From the NCBI GenBank assembly GCA_905221605.1, contig CAJNDS010000394.1:86131-150130 (forward strand): 64,000 nucleotides of DNA, read 5' to 3'. Under the pieces are notes generated by a model. That model was not told the origin of the DNA. It ran no database searches and was given only the letters and a program-made list of their open reading frames with translations. Numbering within the stretch: the stretch's first letter is position 1; each line of letters opens with the position of its first letter. Positions 12,535-25,100 of this stretch are shown here, in pieces. Both the position numbers and the translations under genes were made by a program. This DNA comes from Symbiodinium natans (Eukaryota; Sar; Dinophyceae; Suessiales; Symbiodiniaceae).

Positions 12535-12776
12535 CGTGTGGCGTGTGGCGTGTGGCGTGTGGCGTGTGGCGTGTGGCGTGTGGCGTGTGGCGTGTGGCGT
12601 GTGGCGTGTGGCGTGTGGCGTGTGGCGTGTGGCGTGTGGCGTGTGGCGTGTGGCGTGTGGCGTGTGGCGTGTGGCGTGTGGCGTGTGGCGTGTGGCGTGT
12701 GGCGTGTGGCGTGTGGCGTGTGGCGTGTGGCGTGTGGCGTGTGGCGTGTGGCGTGTGGCGTGTGGCGTGTGGCGTG
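12535..12776. repeat. 7-bp minisatellite (GTGTGGC)n
   Basis: About 34 near-perfect head-to-tail copies of a 7-mer that reads GTGTGGC on the plus strand. It lies in an intron between minus-strand exon-like blocks. Because 7 is not a multiple of 3, every frame on the plus strand repeats the same seven residues and is free of stops. This generates four long artificial ORFs. Confidence 0.97.
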
Positions 12777-12849
12777 CGAGCGTATTTTCCTTTTTGCAAA
12801 TGTCTCATTGTTGTTGCCTCTTTGCCTCGCTTTTCCCGCGCCTCGCACC

Positions 12850-13249
12850 AAAGCAGCCGGGAAGGCACCACGGCCAGGACCGGGCTTTTGCCAGAAAGCG
12901 GCGTCAGCTCGCTGCCCAGCCGCACCTCAGCAAAAAGGCAGTCTCCCAAGCTCTCCGAGACCCACCGTAAGGTTCCCCTCCATAATGTTTCGGGTTCATC
13001 TCAAATACACTTGACAGCCTGGTCCACAGACGTGCCCTGAGATGCAGCAGAGCAAGGCACGCGGCATACGATCCGGTCGCCGCCCTGATAGTTTCGACGG
13101 TCGATCGCCAACACGTCGGAGATGTTGCAAAGCGAATTCAAAATAGAGTTCACCTGGGCACTGGCCAAGGCAACTGGCAGCCGCATCACAGTGTAATCAC
13201 ATATACGTTGCAATGGGAGACTTTCTGCGGAGAAGATGCGGTCACACAT
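12850..13249 (-). CDS. Exon-like blocks, unrecognised
   Basis: About 13,050-13,240 reads LPLQRICDYTVMRLPVALAS, VNSILNSLCNISDVLAIDRR and GDRIVCRVPCS. About 12,850-12,960 reads LGDCLFAEVRLGSELTPLSG and VLAVVPSRLLW. Alternating hydrophobic residues and paired Cys suggest extracellular beta domains. The minisatellite at 12,535-12,776 follows in an intron. Confidence 0.5.
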
Positions 13250-13843
13250 TGGTCAGGCCGCTCCTTTGCTAAGCCAGACACTGCCAGACTCTAAAGTAGC
13301 TCAGCGCCATCGTACCAGCACTTGCACAAGTGCATCCGGCGATTAGTGCTCGCACATCCTCCTAGCTTACTGCCGAGAAGCTAACGCCTCATAGGCAATT
13401 CGAAGTTCTGCCGCAGTGCATTTTGCTGGCAGGATCCCACCCAGCGAAGACAGACCTGCTGACCTCAGTGACATGGTTACAGCTAGCAAGCATCGATGCT
13501 CGCCTTTTGCACGACTTCACAACTGTGATGCGCTCAGCTTGTTCCGCCCTGCGAAACTGGAGGGCATAACAGTTTCACGCTCTTCCATCGAAAGTTGCCA
13601 TGAAACCCGGCAACTCCGCGATCCTCTTGAACTAACCACTGCAGCCGCAAAGCTTTGCACCGGGCGGTTTCATCGACACGGCAGCGCCTCAATGTGCCAT
13701 CTCAGGTCCACAGCTTAGGGATGCTTAGGGGGATGTTTAGGCTTAGGAATTGCATCAACAAAAGGCGAAGCCCATGTAGTTTAAGAGGAAAAACAAGACG
13801 CATGGAACGAACGGAATGGAGCTCACCTCAACTCTCACTAGTC

Positions 13844-13990
13844 TATGTATATACATATATACATATACATTTACCTATACCTATACATATACACATACAT
13901 ATACATACACATACACATGCACATACACATACACATATACATATACATATACTACACATATACATGTATGTGTGTGTATGTGTGTGTAAA
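13844..13990. repeat. TA/CA microsatellite
   Basis: Interleaved ATACAT, ACACAT and TATACAT units, ending in a TGTGTG run. Non-coding. Confidence 0.95.
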
Positions 13991-14123
13991 CACCTCTATT
14001 TGTACACATGCTTGGTTTTAAACGAACGCACGTGATCAGTTTTGCGCTCGCTCCTATCTTCGCAAAGTCTAGCATGAGCAAGAGAAGCAATGCACCCATC
14101 AAACCTGTGCAAGCAAAGAACTA

Positions 14124-14334
14124 ACCCTAAATTCCAAAACCCCTACACCCCTAAATCCCTAAGCCCCTAGACCCCTTACACCCCTAAACCCCTACCCCTA
14201 AACCCCTAAACCCTAAATCCCTAAGCCCCTAAGCCCCTAAACTCCAGAATTCAGATGCCCAACCTAAACCCCTAAACCCTAAACCCTAAACCCCAAACCC
14301 CAAACCCTAAACCCCTAAACCCCTGAACCCGTAC
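14124..14334. repeat. Telomere-like CCCTAAA/CCCCTAAA array
   Basis: About 210 bases of mixed CCCTAAA, CCCCTAAA and degenerate variants on the plus strand. This is the plant/dinoflagellate telomere sequence read as its C-rich strand. It is the longest such array in the window. Confidence 0.9.
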
Positions 14335-14354
14335 GAATTTCAGACCGGGCAGCT

Positions 14355-14386
14355 CTGCCGCTTTGCGGCAGGCGAGGCTTTCGCCT
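14355..14386. other. Two adjacent hairpins between opposed telomere-like arrays
   Basis: CTGCCGC (14,355-14,361) pairs with GCGGCAG (14,365-14,371) across a 3-base loop. AGGCGA (14,370-14,375) pairs with TCGCCT (14,381-14,386) across 5 bases. The two share bases 14,370-14,371, so they are alternative or stacked structures. Confidence 0.75.
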
Positions 14387-14467
14387 TCCTTTGCTCTGGG
14401 GCAGCTTCGGTGTGGAAAACTAGAGGAGACTGAGAGGAGACGAGAGACCCTTTTTGAGGCCCTTTTA

Positions 14468-14543
14468 AGGGTTTAGGGTTTAGGGTTTAGGGTTTAGGGT
14501 TTAGAGTTTAGAGTTCAGGGTTTCGGTTTAGGGTTTGGGGGGG
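14468..14543. repeat. Telomere-like TTTAGGG array
   Basis: About 75 bases starting with five uninterrupted GTTTAGG units, then degenerate ones, on the plus strand. It has the opposite orientation to the array at 14,124-14,334. Confidence 0.92.
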
Positions 14544-14589
14544 TTACCCCACTAAACCCTACATCGTGAACTCCAATTGCATGAAGCCA

Positions 14590-15065
14590 CGCTTTGGGCA
14601 GCGCCCGCATCAGGCTGGGTCGATCGCTGTCCTTGACCACATAGCGCTGAAATTCCTCAGATCACTGGCTGGATTGAAAGTCTGCGACCACGATTCCAAC
14701 TCTGAGGTACTATGCTTGGGTCCTCTTTTCACGTCTTCCTTGCGTAGCTCTGGTGCAGCAAAGAGTCTTCAAACGATAAGGGTCGGTCACGCTCGCCCGG
14801 TGGCCTCAAACTGGTCTGTGCTTGTACAGTGGCAAAGCTACAAGGAGTCCTCTGGACGTAGCTCCGAAAAAGCAGCCAAGGTGCAGCTCTCCTATGAGCT
14901 CTTCAAGATTTTTCTCAATCGGCTTGCACAAGAAGACGACAATGGCCTGACATCAGGCGCACAGGAAGCCGGATCAAGTAGCACGAGCTACCGCTGCTGT
15001 GCTCTAGGTGCAAGGCGAACTCTTCCAGAGAGAAGCCAGTACCTGCAGACGCAGCACGATACCGA
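14590..15065 (-). CDS. Exon-like blocks, unrecognised
   Basis: About 14,935-15,050, after a CTGCAG acceptor, reads TGFSLEEFALHLEHSSGSSC and YLIRLPVRLMSGHCRLLVQA, which look like beta strands with a Cys pair. About 14,600-14,710 reads WSQTFNPASDLRNFSAMW. They may belong to the same beta-rich protein as the fibronectin-like exon further down. Confidence 0.42.
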
Positions 15066-15479
15066 CGATACCCCCCTAGCCCTGGAGCCTGCTCAGGCGA
15101 TGCTGCCTGACAGCAAACCCTAAAACTCTACCAACGTGTTGTCTTGACACAGCTTTGAAGCTGAGAAAGTGTGACGGGACGTCCCGACACCCACCCAGGG
15201 CACCATCCTCAGGCAGCTTGATTCTATTCCGGTCGGCAGCGCCCTGGCTTCGGGATACTTGGCTTTGGGGGTTTTTGGGGTCTGGGGGGGGTGTTGGAGT
15301 TCAAATTCCCTGGGCTGAGGGCTTTAGGCCTGGATGGTCTTAGGATTTTTGGGTTCTGGAGTCTGTTGAGTCTTCATTCAACATGCTCATGGTCGGAGTT
15401 TGGTTTGGTCCAGAGAGCGCAGAACGAAAGCCCCCGCAGCCGCAACATTGGTAGCTCCCGAAACTACACCCTAAACAAC

Positions 15480-16560
15480 CTAAATCAGCTTTAACAAAAG
15501 CTTCGAACGTTGAGAGGTGGGGATTCTGCATGGGGCCCCTAACAAGTATGTGGAAGCTGAGCCTCGGGGGGTTTGCAGTGGCTCCCTTGCTCACTTGCTG
15601 GAGGTCTGTTGGACGGCTAAAGCATACTTTTGAATCTTCCGGCTGTGGATTTAGGCTTACGGTTTGGGTGCAGCTAAGGTGCAGAAATGTGAAGGAATCA
15701 GTCCTACTGAAAGCCCCTGACTGTTGGTGGAGACTTCATAACCATCCGGAAATCCAACCAACCGCACCACGCGGAGGGATGGCAACGCACCAACACATTC
15801 TCATCCCACAGGCGCCATCATGCTGGGCACCTCGACTCTCATTTCCAAGCACAGAACCCTGCAGAGCACCCGCCTGCTCGGGCAATGTCACGGCTGCCAG
15901 GAACTCGGCCACCTGCGCCTTGCTCACTTCCAGGAGTTCTGAGATCTTCTCAGCCTGCGACAGAAGGGTTGCAAGTCGCCATATGCCCCCTGCTTTGAAA
16001 CCTCTCCTCCGCAAGTTGCCGCGGGAGAGGCGTGGATCTGCAAAAGCTGATGTTGCTGTCGCAAAGGGGTACCGCAAATATATATATATATATATATATA
16101 ACTATATATAATTCTATATATATATATATATATAATTATAAAGAAAATTATATATATATATATATATAGAGTCATGCTTTGTGCGTGCCTGGGTTTGCCC
16201 GGCGGATCCAGTGGCGATTTCGGCCTCGTCGCCATCCTCCGGCGGAGACCTGTCAACATGGAGTTTTCCAAATGTTCATCGATGTTTTTGGGGACCTGTC
16301 TAAGGAGTAGAAAAACTTCTGACATAGAACGACCCCTCAGAACCTCACATGAGCCTTCGCAAAAAAACAAACACTGCGGTACCATGCCAATGGTACTTAC
16401 GTGGAACATAGTTCGAACTGCTCACCGTGCGCGGCCTCCTCACCTCACTCATCAAGCCAGCCACCGATATGTGCCCGAGCCTGGGATGACGGGGCTGCAG
16501 GAGCTTCTCATTCTCAAGTCTCCCGCTCGCCCCCGTCTGTGCGCCAAGAGGCAGAATGCG
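15480..16560 (-). CDS. Exon-like blocks, unrecognised
   Basis: About 16,420-16,530 reads ENEKLLQPRHPRLGHISVAG. About 15,850-16,010 reads IWRLATLLSQAEKISELLEV and AQVAEFLAAVTLPEQAGALQ, a clear helical pair. About 15,490-15,580 reads PPRLSFHILVRGPMQNPH. A cluster of (TA)n tracts (16,078-16,170) lies in an intron between the first two. No named domain is visible. Confidence 0.45.
16078..16170. repeat. Cluster of (TA)n tracts
   Basis: Three TA dinucleotide runs separated by short AT-rich interruptions, in an intron between exon-like blocks. Such tracts can extrude cruciforms and are prone to length change. Confidence 0.97.
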
Positions 16561-17639
16561 CCGCCGTATGGCGCTGAAAAGGACTGGCGGAGCCACCTCT
16601 ACACATCCCCAAACTCACCGAAGGCTGTGGGGCAAGCAGGAACAAAGTGGAACAGCCCCCTCAACCCTAATCCCCAAAAAAAAGCTTTCCACGTCTGGGC
16701 CTCCGCGAAGGCCTGCCGGATTTCGCCGGCTGACAGCGCATCCCCCTTTGCCAGGCCTGCAGGAAAGGGTCTGGGAGCCTAAGGGGTTTGGGGTTTCAGT
16801 GCTCTTTGACCAGGGTTCCCGAAGGACTTTTGACAGAGACTGTGCAGCATGTGCATCCAAGAAGACCATCAGAGTGCAACGATGCATTTGGCTCGGGGTG
16901 TCGGGGCTCAGAGTTCCGGAGCCTCAACCAACACCACGTGTCACGCTGCTGCGTTCTTTGCGATTGCAGCTTCCCCGCCTGAAAAAAGCCGGCGGCAATT
17001 TGCCTGAAAGTCCTGAGCAGGGCCAGATGATCTGCTCAAGCGCTTGCCAAACCACCACTAAGTCCTCTTAAACCACCTTTGCACATACAAACCCCATCCT
17101 AAACTAGCTCAAATCCAAGCATCTGCTTTGGAAAGAACGGCCTCAAGCTGCGCGGCATCCTTCAAGGTGCTTGGGAGGGTCTTTTTGAGGTCCACCGAAG
17201 GGTGGGGGAGGGGGGCAGGGCTGCGGGAAAGGCTCTCACTACACACTCCATGAAGGTACCCGTTGGGGGGGTGCTTTTCATAGCAGATCTATAAGCAGAG
17301 GACCTCCCCTCCATCGCAGTCAGAGGTGCTTCCAAGCGAGGGCTCCGATCTAGGTGAACAAGCGTGGCATACCAGTTGCGAAACCTTGAACACAGCAGGA
17401 TGTTGCAAAATGAACATCAGTACATCAGAGCGACCTCCAGAACTCCCACACTATCTAACTTCAGCATGTGGTTGTGTGGCGCTCTCTCTGTTTGTCTGGC
17501 AGCTCTGCTTCCGCCAGGACCGCAGTATCTGCCGGCGCATGGGTAGCAAAGGCAGCCTGTCAGCTGTAGACAAGAGAACTGCTCGGCGACGCTAATGTCA
17601 CTGTTACACACAGCACAGCTTTCAGCTTACAGCTTCTTA

Positions 17640-17930
17640 CCCTTTCCATCCTTTCCGCTTCAGCGGCCAGGTCCAGGGAGCAATACGGATTGCGAGCAAA
17701 CGGCGAGCGCGACGCAGAGCTTGCAGAATATCCGCTGCGCCAGCCTCCACCGAAGCATAGTGGGTAAACACCTGTCTGCGAAATGTTGCCAGCTCCTTGC
17801 CCACGCCAACTCAGACGGACAACGCTACCGGTAAAATACATGGCGCCCTGGGGCCCTTTGTGGGTACTGCCCAATACTGCGAAGCTCCCCCGAACCCACG
17901 TCCTCCTCATTTCTTTGGACAGTCGAAGCC
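17640..17930 (-). CDS. Exon-like blocks, unrecognised
   Basis: Two frames look coding in succession: SFAVLGSTHKGPQGAMYFTG (about 17,820-17,890) and FRRQVFTHYASVEAGAADIL followed by an Arg-rich helix (about 17,690-17,790). A small intron may separate them. Confidence 0.35.
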
Positions 17931-18734
17931 GCCATGGAGTGTCCGCAAGCCAGGCTTACATTGCCAAAGAAAAGGGGTCGAATACTGGCATGCAGACTCT
18001 GTGTGGCGGGGTCTCAGTGCTTACTCTTCCCCGTGTAGTAAGACTTACAAACATAGGCAATTGCAGCTATAACGGGCGGGGACCATGCGAACTCAACGCG
18101 ATGAACGTCGCCGAGGAGGCTCAAAGCTAAGCCAAAGTTTTCAGGCTTAGGGGGTGATGGTTTTGGGTTTAGACAGTTTAGAGGATACGGTTTAGGATTC
18201 TGGGCTTCGAGTTGCTGCTTTGCCGCCATCTCCCATGGAGCGTGTTGTCTCGCTCAAGGTTGACCGTTCAGTCGATGCGGCCGCGCCAACAATAGATGGT
18301 GTCAAGCCACAACCCTGAACCCAAAACCCCTAAAGACCAAGCCCCAATGTCGAACCCTGGCCACAGTAACAGCCTATGCATGTGAGCCTGCAGCCTTAAC
18401 TGCGCACCGGACCTCTGTGCCCCAGGCCCTACCTCCCGCGACGCATGTCTGGTGATCCAACCAATCCAAGCAAAGGGGACATGCAATCCGAGGGAAGGAA
18501 GAGAGTGAAAGAGAGACACAGAGAGAGAGTGAACAGCTCTTGCTTTTCCACGGCAGACGGGGTGCTCTTGTGACCCACACCATGAGGTCGGGGCTCTTGC
18601 AGTAACAAGATCCGCAGCTTGCAACCGAATTTGGGGGCTCCCAATCGAGGGAAAGAACCCCCATATCAACCCTAAGGCCATGTCGGCCACCTGGTCGTGG
18701 AAAATCTCCGGGTGCCCTGCTTTGCAGGGCGCTA

Positions 18735-18960
18735 CACTGCGTTCCCTTTCGGGACGGTGTACAGGCTCAGCCTGTCTGCCGAGACCTGCATCAGGAACCT
18801 TGCCCACTGCGCAGTGGTGTATGATATTTTGGCTATGTTTTGCATGATCTTGCCGGGTAAGAGAATGCGAGCAAAAAGTGTCAAGCTGTTCCTCATGCAG
18901 GATGTCGACAATCCCGCTCCATCACGGACCGGTCGTGCAACATGATCTGTGCATCGGCAA
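18735..18960 (-). CDS. Exon-like block, unrecognised
   Basis: A frame reads LLPGKIMQNIAKISYTTAQW and FLMQVSADRLSLYTVP, an alternation of helices and strands with no stop codon. It starts the series of unassigned minus-strand blocks below the phosphate transporter. Confidence 0.4.
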
Positions 18961-19199
18961 GCACTGTACTTTTGTCCGCTCGCCGCGCTAAAGCCCTTTA
19001 AAAGAACAAGCACCGAAACCCGAAACTAGCTTCTACTAACCTTGCTCACACCGCCACCCCTTCCAAGTTGTCCACGTTGTGCACGTTGTTCACCACAGCA
19101 TCAGCTTCGGCCTTCGGTCAGAGGGACAGAAGTGATGGAAGGAAAGCAGAAAAGCAAGAGGATACCAGGGTTTAGTGGTGTTTATAGGTTTTCGGGGGG

Positions 19200-22100
19200 C
19201 TACACCGGCAGCAGAAGAGTGGAAGGTCGAGCCCCCGAAGCCCTTCTTCAGCTGCCGGCCTGGTGCGCTGCCGCCTTCTTCTCCAACTCTCGCGCCTCCC
19301 GCTCAGCACGAGAGACGACCTCCGAGAAGCAGGGAATGGCCAAGGCCTACTCCGGCTACGGAGGACATGTGTGGTCCCGTGCTGCCCAAGGCACACGGTA
19401 GCAGCCTCCGGTGTTCCACCACACCAAAAAAGCAGCTAGGCCAGCGATGGCCTGCTTTCAGAGGCACCGGCTGATCACCGCTCCATGTCACGGTCTAAGT
19501 CTAACTGTTCATGAGCCCGGATGTCCGAACCCGGCATCCGAATCAAACCCAAAGTCCCTGTATGAACCCAAATCAGCACCCATAAGCCTCACAAGTAAAC
19601 AACACACATCTCAGCAGACCCTGGAACCGACATCAGCCGGCCGCAACCAGCGTGGTGATGCCAGCCGCCAGGGACGCGCCGAAGAGCAGCGAGATGCCGA
19701 GGGCCGCACCTCGTAGCAGCGCCGGCACCACAGAAACGAAGAGGTTTGGGGATTAGGTTCAAGATGGGGTTTGCGGTGTCGCTTCAGGGTTTAGGGCCGA
19801 TTTGGTGAGCTTGGGCCATGAGCTGTGGGGTGCAGGCACACCACACGCGAGGTATTGCATGCACTTGTGCCCAACCTGGTGCCTGAGGGATGCCTCCGAA
19901 AGAGATCCTCAGTCCTGCAAACCCTACAAACCCTTCAAACCCTGTAGGCACCCCAGACCTTGCAAAGCCTCTCACTTCCAACCCGCAACCCCTCAATGGC
20001 AGGGCCTGGCACCACGAGAAACCTTGGATGCTCTCTGCAGTCTTCGGATCGAATCTCGGAACATAATTCCCTCAGCCCCTGGCGGTTGACACATACACAA
20101 AATGCACAAAGCAAGGGGTCTCCACTATCCCTGGATGCGGCCTCGCTCGGACTTGGAGAAGCAAGTCACAGCATGCCATATTTCCATGCTCACTCTGGCA
20201 GGCGTCAGTCAAACATTCTCTTCAGCTAAGGCCATGGAGCATGACAAAGATGTACAGCAGCGGCACCATCCGCCAATACGAGGCATAGAAACCTGAGAAA
20301 AGGAAGAAGAGAATTGCTACGACGGCTTTTTGGCAGTGTCTGAGCGTCGACGTGAAAACTGGAAACCCGGGAAACGCTCTTCGTTGGTGGCCAAGCAGCC
20401 CAGCATCTTCGCAGCGCCTATCACAACACCGCCTCAACCACCCAAGCAGATGGGGACTGTTGAGTTCAGGGTGGGCTGCCCTCGATGCACTGCTCTGCAC
20501 ATCATCACACGATTCGCGGTCCAAGTCTCGCATTGATGGAACGGGGAACCTCTGTGCATGCAGAGGCGGGCAAGGAATGCGTGCAGGATGCAGGAGACGT
20601 TCGGTGTTGAAACCGGCAGATTAGTCGATGGGGAAGACTAATCAGCCAAAATGCCAGACTAGAATTCCAAAGATGTTGAAGAGCAGATGACCTGAGCAGC
20701 CGCTGAGCCAGCCCATGAACATGGACGACCGGGAAGCACCGCGGTCAAGTGAACAAGCTTCTGAGGTCTGGGCAGAAAGCAATCTGCAGACCATCCTAGG
20801 CAATGACATCATGACATCGCATCCGGAAGAGCACACCAGCACGAGAAAGCTAAATTAGGCATCAGTTCTGTTGCTTCAGCAAGGTTCGTGCTTGAGCTCC
20901 GCGACTGCGGCCAGCAGGGCTGTGCACGTGGTACCAATGTTCGCACCTGAGAAAAAGTCTCCGGGCCCAATCCGACAGCCGTCTTTCTTCCTGTATCCGA
21001 CCTTTACTAAACGCAGGAAGGCGTGGTGGCCACATGATCGCGGACAACTGAGTTTGGTACCCAGTGTAACCGGCAGCATCTTCTCCACCTGACATAGAAC
21101 CAGAGAAACTTCACAGAGTTCTGAGGGAGCAGGGCAGCTTGTTGTCCAACTCTGAGCCGCTACAGTAGCAAAGCCGTGAAGCATTGATATCCTGCGGCCA
21201 CACTTGCATTCGTCGAAACCGCGCTGAGGAGCCGGCCATGATCAGGCCAAGCCCGCACAGTGGCGTCAGCGCGGAAGTAACCTGGACAGCAGGCTCGAAT
21301 TTGGTGGTTCTCGTAGGGTTTGTATGGTTTCTCTGGGTTTTTGTAGGGTTTGCCTTATACGGCCAACCCGACCAACTCCACCCGTCGGGGCTTCCGAGTC
21401 TCGGGACTTCGGGCGTTTGGGACTTGAGGTGCGCTCAGAGAGGCTACGGAGGAGCTTTGAACCACGAAGGTGAGGATTGCCCCGACGGCCATGGCCAGGT
21501 AGTCGTTCATCGAGGTGGCTCCTGGGCTCTAGGGGCCTTCGGGGAAAAGTAGGGATGCAAAGGGGAGCACTCCCAAATTTACACCAGGACTCGGAGGATC
21601 ATCGTCTTAGCCCTGCCGAGGACCAGCGCATGCAGCAGCTTCACCAGGCAGAAGAGGGCGAGGCAGATCGCCAGCAACGAACTCGGGGACCAAACACGCA
21701 ATCGCGGCGATCATAGCTCCGTGGGGCTCACATCAATTCCAAACCCCTGAGCACCAAACCCAATATGTAAGTTATGAATGCTGCAATGCCCTACAGATAA
21801 GGAATAGCTTGCGTGCAAGGCACATCGCCAGCGCCACCGCACCACCTGCCACGTCGCCCAAAGGCTTGAGAAAGCCTTCGCTGCCCGCACTTCGCACTGT
21901 GCACTTCCGATCTTAAGGTGTCTTGCGCTGAGCCAAACCCACCCTCCTGAACCCAGATGATTGGAGGTGGGTAGGAGGCAACAATTGGGGACCTGTCGCC
22001 GCGGGACCAGAAGCAATGATCTCGCCGCCCTCGATGTGCTCTTTGTAGAAGCTGAACAGGAAAGTCAGGTGAACATGGAGGGCTTGGGACTAAGGGTTGA

Positions 22101-25100
22101 AGAGTGACTTTGGGCTTGGGCAACTTGAATCCCTTCCTCCTAATACTAAACCCCACCCTAATGTTAAATATTATTTTTCCCGGACCCTCCCAGCACCCAG
22201 CCCAATATTAAACCTGTTTGAGAACTGGGCGGGGGTTGAGTTGAGGGCCTCCGTCCTTGAGTTGAGCCATTAGGATTGAAGGGTTTAGGGAGGAATTTAG
22301 GGCTCAAGGCTTAGAGGGTTTCATTAGGGTTTAGGCTGCGGATTTCAGTTTTAGGGTTTAGGTCCCCCCCCCCCCAAATTTTAAACATTTTTCCGGCCGA
22401 GGCGAACTGGGCGAACTGTAGAATTAGGGGGGGGGGGTTGGGTTTTAGTATTAGGTGGAAGGGACTAGGAACTTTAGGGCGCCTGAATCCCCCCCGTGCC
22501 CCCGATGCTGGTGCCTGTCAGCATTCTGCAAGCATCTGGCGCCCTCCCCGCAGAGCTCCTGGCAACTGACAAACATCCCGTCTCTCTCCCAGTAAACTCG
22601 CACACTCCGGCGTCCTGCGGACAGGACGCCCAGGATGACAGCACGGCCTGGCCATAGGTTCTGACGGCAACCCGGAAGTGTGTGGAGCCCTGAGCCATCT
22701 TACGTCATCGTACGGGTGTTGAGTAGGCACCTAGTCGTTGGAGACCTTTAAGAAGCTATAAAGCACCAACTGTCAGCAGCAGCTTGCTCTGCTGCCGCTC
22801 ACACCTCGGCATCAACCTTGCGTTCGCCTTCGAAGCTTGCACCAGCCTCGTCGACTTTGGCCCAGGCATGGTGCATCGCGCTGCTCACACAGAAGGAGCT
22901 CGAACCTGGAGTTCGGATGGTTTATTGTGCGGAGCTCTCCCAACAGTGGAAGCCGACAAACCTCGCAACCTTCCACATGCGAGTCCAAGTTGCCAGGAAC
23001 TGCTGTGGGTGGCCCAAGGGACAATGCCTGCGTCGATACGGAGCTCCAAATTAATCTGGCACATAGCAGAAAGCCTGTAAAGTCTAGTCTGGAGCCTTGA
23101 TTACAGCTTTGTCCGGATCCATGAAATGGTCGACGATGGGGTCGACAATGGCCTGGCATGAAAGAGCGACCACATGTCTGCCCACTCTGCATCATGGACT
23201 GGCTACGAGAGTGCCTTGATTGGAGAGGGGAAAGTAACTTCCGACTTGCTAACGATGGCATCCTGAGCACAAGATAGCCGACATTCATCTCACAGTGGTT
23301 TCCCAGCGAAAGTGCCACTTGATTTCACTGAGGTACATGATTAGCCATTGCCAAGCTGCCGCCATGCCCATGGACAGCCAGTAGATCGGACCACCTTCGC
23401 CCTGGATGGCGCCGACGATGACCTGTCCAGCTCTACACCCTGACTGCATAACACGCCGATGGTGCCCTGACTTGGTGGCTTTGGGATTTTTGGGGGATCC
23501 ACCGAACCCCTGGCCTGCAATCCCGTCCCTCAAACAAAAGGAACTCTGTCAGACCGGTTTAAAACCTGGCCTCAAGAGGTAGCAGGACGATCACACTGAG
23601 CATGTTGAACCTGGCATCAGACTTCCGCGGTGCACAGAGGGGGGCTTATCCAAACCTTTTCCACATGGCCCGTTGCTAGACGCCACGAATACCTGATGCT
23701 TCTGTAGATACCCAAATCGACAAAAAGAAAGTCTGGCTTTTCGTGGCTGCCCATACCACCCTTGAAGACGAGAGCTTGTGCAACTCTTGCCAGGTCTGCA
23801 TGTCGTGCACGGTCGCACCGGAGAACCTGAGCTTCTGAAGGTGGCTTGTGCAACCCTGAACCGGTAGACACCATGCCACGCATTCTAGACCTGCGGCTCT
23901 TGATCACAGAAGGAAGCAAAGAGAGGCGCGCGGAAGAAAAGGAACAGATTGCACAGAGGCGGAAGGGGCTTCAACATTCCATAGGGCTTGGTGCCCGAAC
24001 CTTTCTGTGCAGCTCTCTCCCAAGTTTTAAGTCGTTTTCTCGGAGGCATCTCGGGTTGGTCGGGAGAGGGAGCTTACAGCAGCTTGCATGAAAACAGAAG
24101 CGACGAACTAGCGCGCCCGAGGTTCTCTGGAGGGAAATAGAAATTGATGCTTTAAGGGCTTCGAGGCTGCGATGATTTCAAAGTGTGAGGGTGAGTGGGA
24201 CAGGCTTTTTGTTGTGCTCATGCTCACTACCGATACTTCACCACAGAGTTGAAGTTGCCGCAAGTGCACAGGCGGGTGTGGCCATCTTGCAACGTTTGAA
24301 TGTAGGCGAAGTCACGCAATGGTCGTGCCACCCCACCCCACCCCACCCCACCCCGAGCCGGAGAGGAGCACTAGAACTTGGCCGTCGCGTGCCGAAGAAG
24401 CCTAGGGAAAGCGTGAAGCCTGTAAACTGCAAAACCCATGCAAGGGAGGGCTTCTTGCGAGCGAGAAGCGCGCGTTCCAGCTCGCTGCGCTCACCAACAT
24501 GTGCCATGGAGACCTTGGGGTCTTAACAGGGCCTGAACGTTGCCCATCGGGCCAACTTGACTTGAGCTCCAACTCAATAACTCCATTCTCTTCACAGAAG
24601 GGATGCGACAGCTAAGGGTGCCACTATCGTGTTTGTCACGGAAGTCCCGATGTTGGCTCCCATCACCAGCGGAATGGCCTCAGATTGGGATGTCATGACG
24701 CATGACCGTCGTGCCGCTTGGCTTGGCCGTCGTAGAGCAAGAAAGCCCAACGCAAAGCCGAGCAGAAGCTCAGCTCACTGTACTTCACAGTTCTTAACAG
24801 GGAGTGGAGTAGTGACTACAGATACGATTCTAGGGCATTTGATAGGGGATCTTGCACAAGTGTACCCCAAGGAGCATTGTGCACATCGAGCTGACCTGCA
24901 GCGACCAGACCAACGACGATGGAAGTGCCTTAGTAGAGTGTGGAGGGCTTCTGGGAGAAGCTTCCCCAGCCCAGCAAGCCCATGCTTCCAGGCCGCTGGT
25001 TGAGGATGACTGCACCAGCACGGTGGCTAAAATGCCAACCATGAGCCCTGCCAGGGTATGGAGGTGAACCCTCTGCAACCCTCACACATCCTCGGACCTG

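Noticed and set aside
12400-13040. Several overlapping ORFs of 136-204 codons on both strands with a seven-residue repeat
   Set aside because: They are created by the 7-mer minisatellite, which is stop-free in all frames; flanking parts show no domain.
14335-14466. A tRNA or small structured RNA gene in the spacer between the telomere-like arrays
   Set aside because: Only two short overlapping hairpins are seen; no cloverleaf, box A/B or other RNA gene signature.
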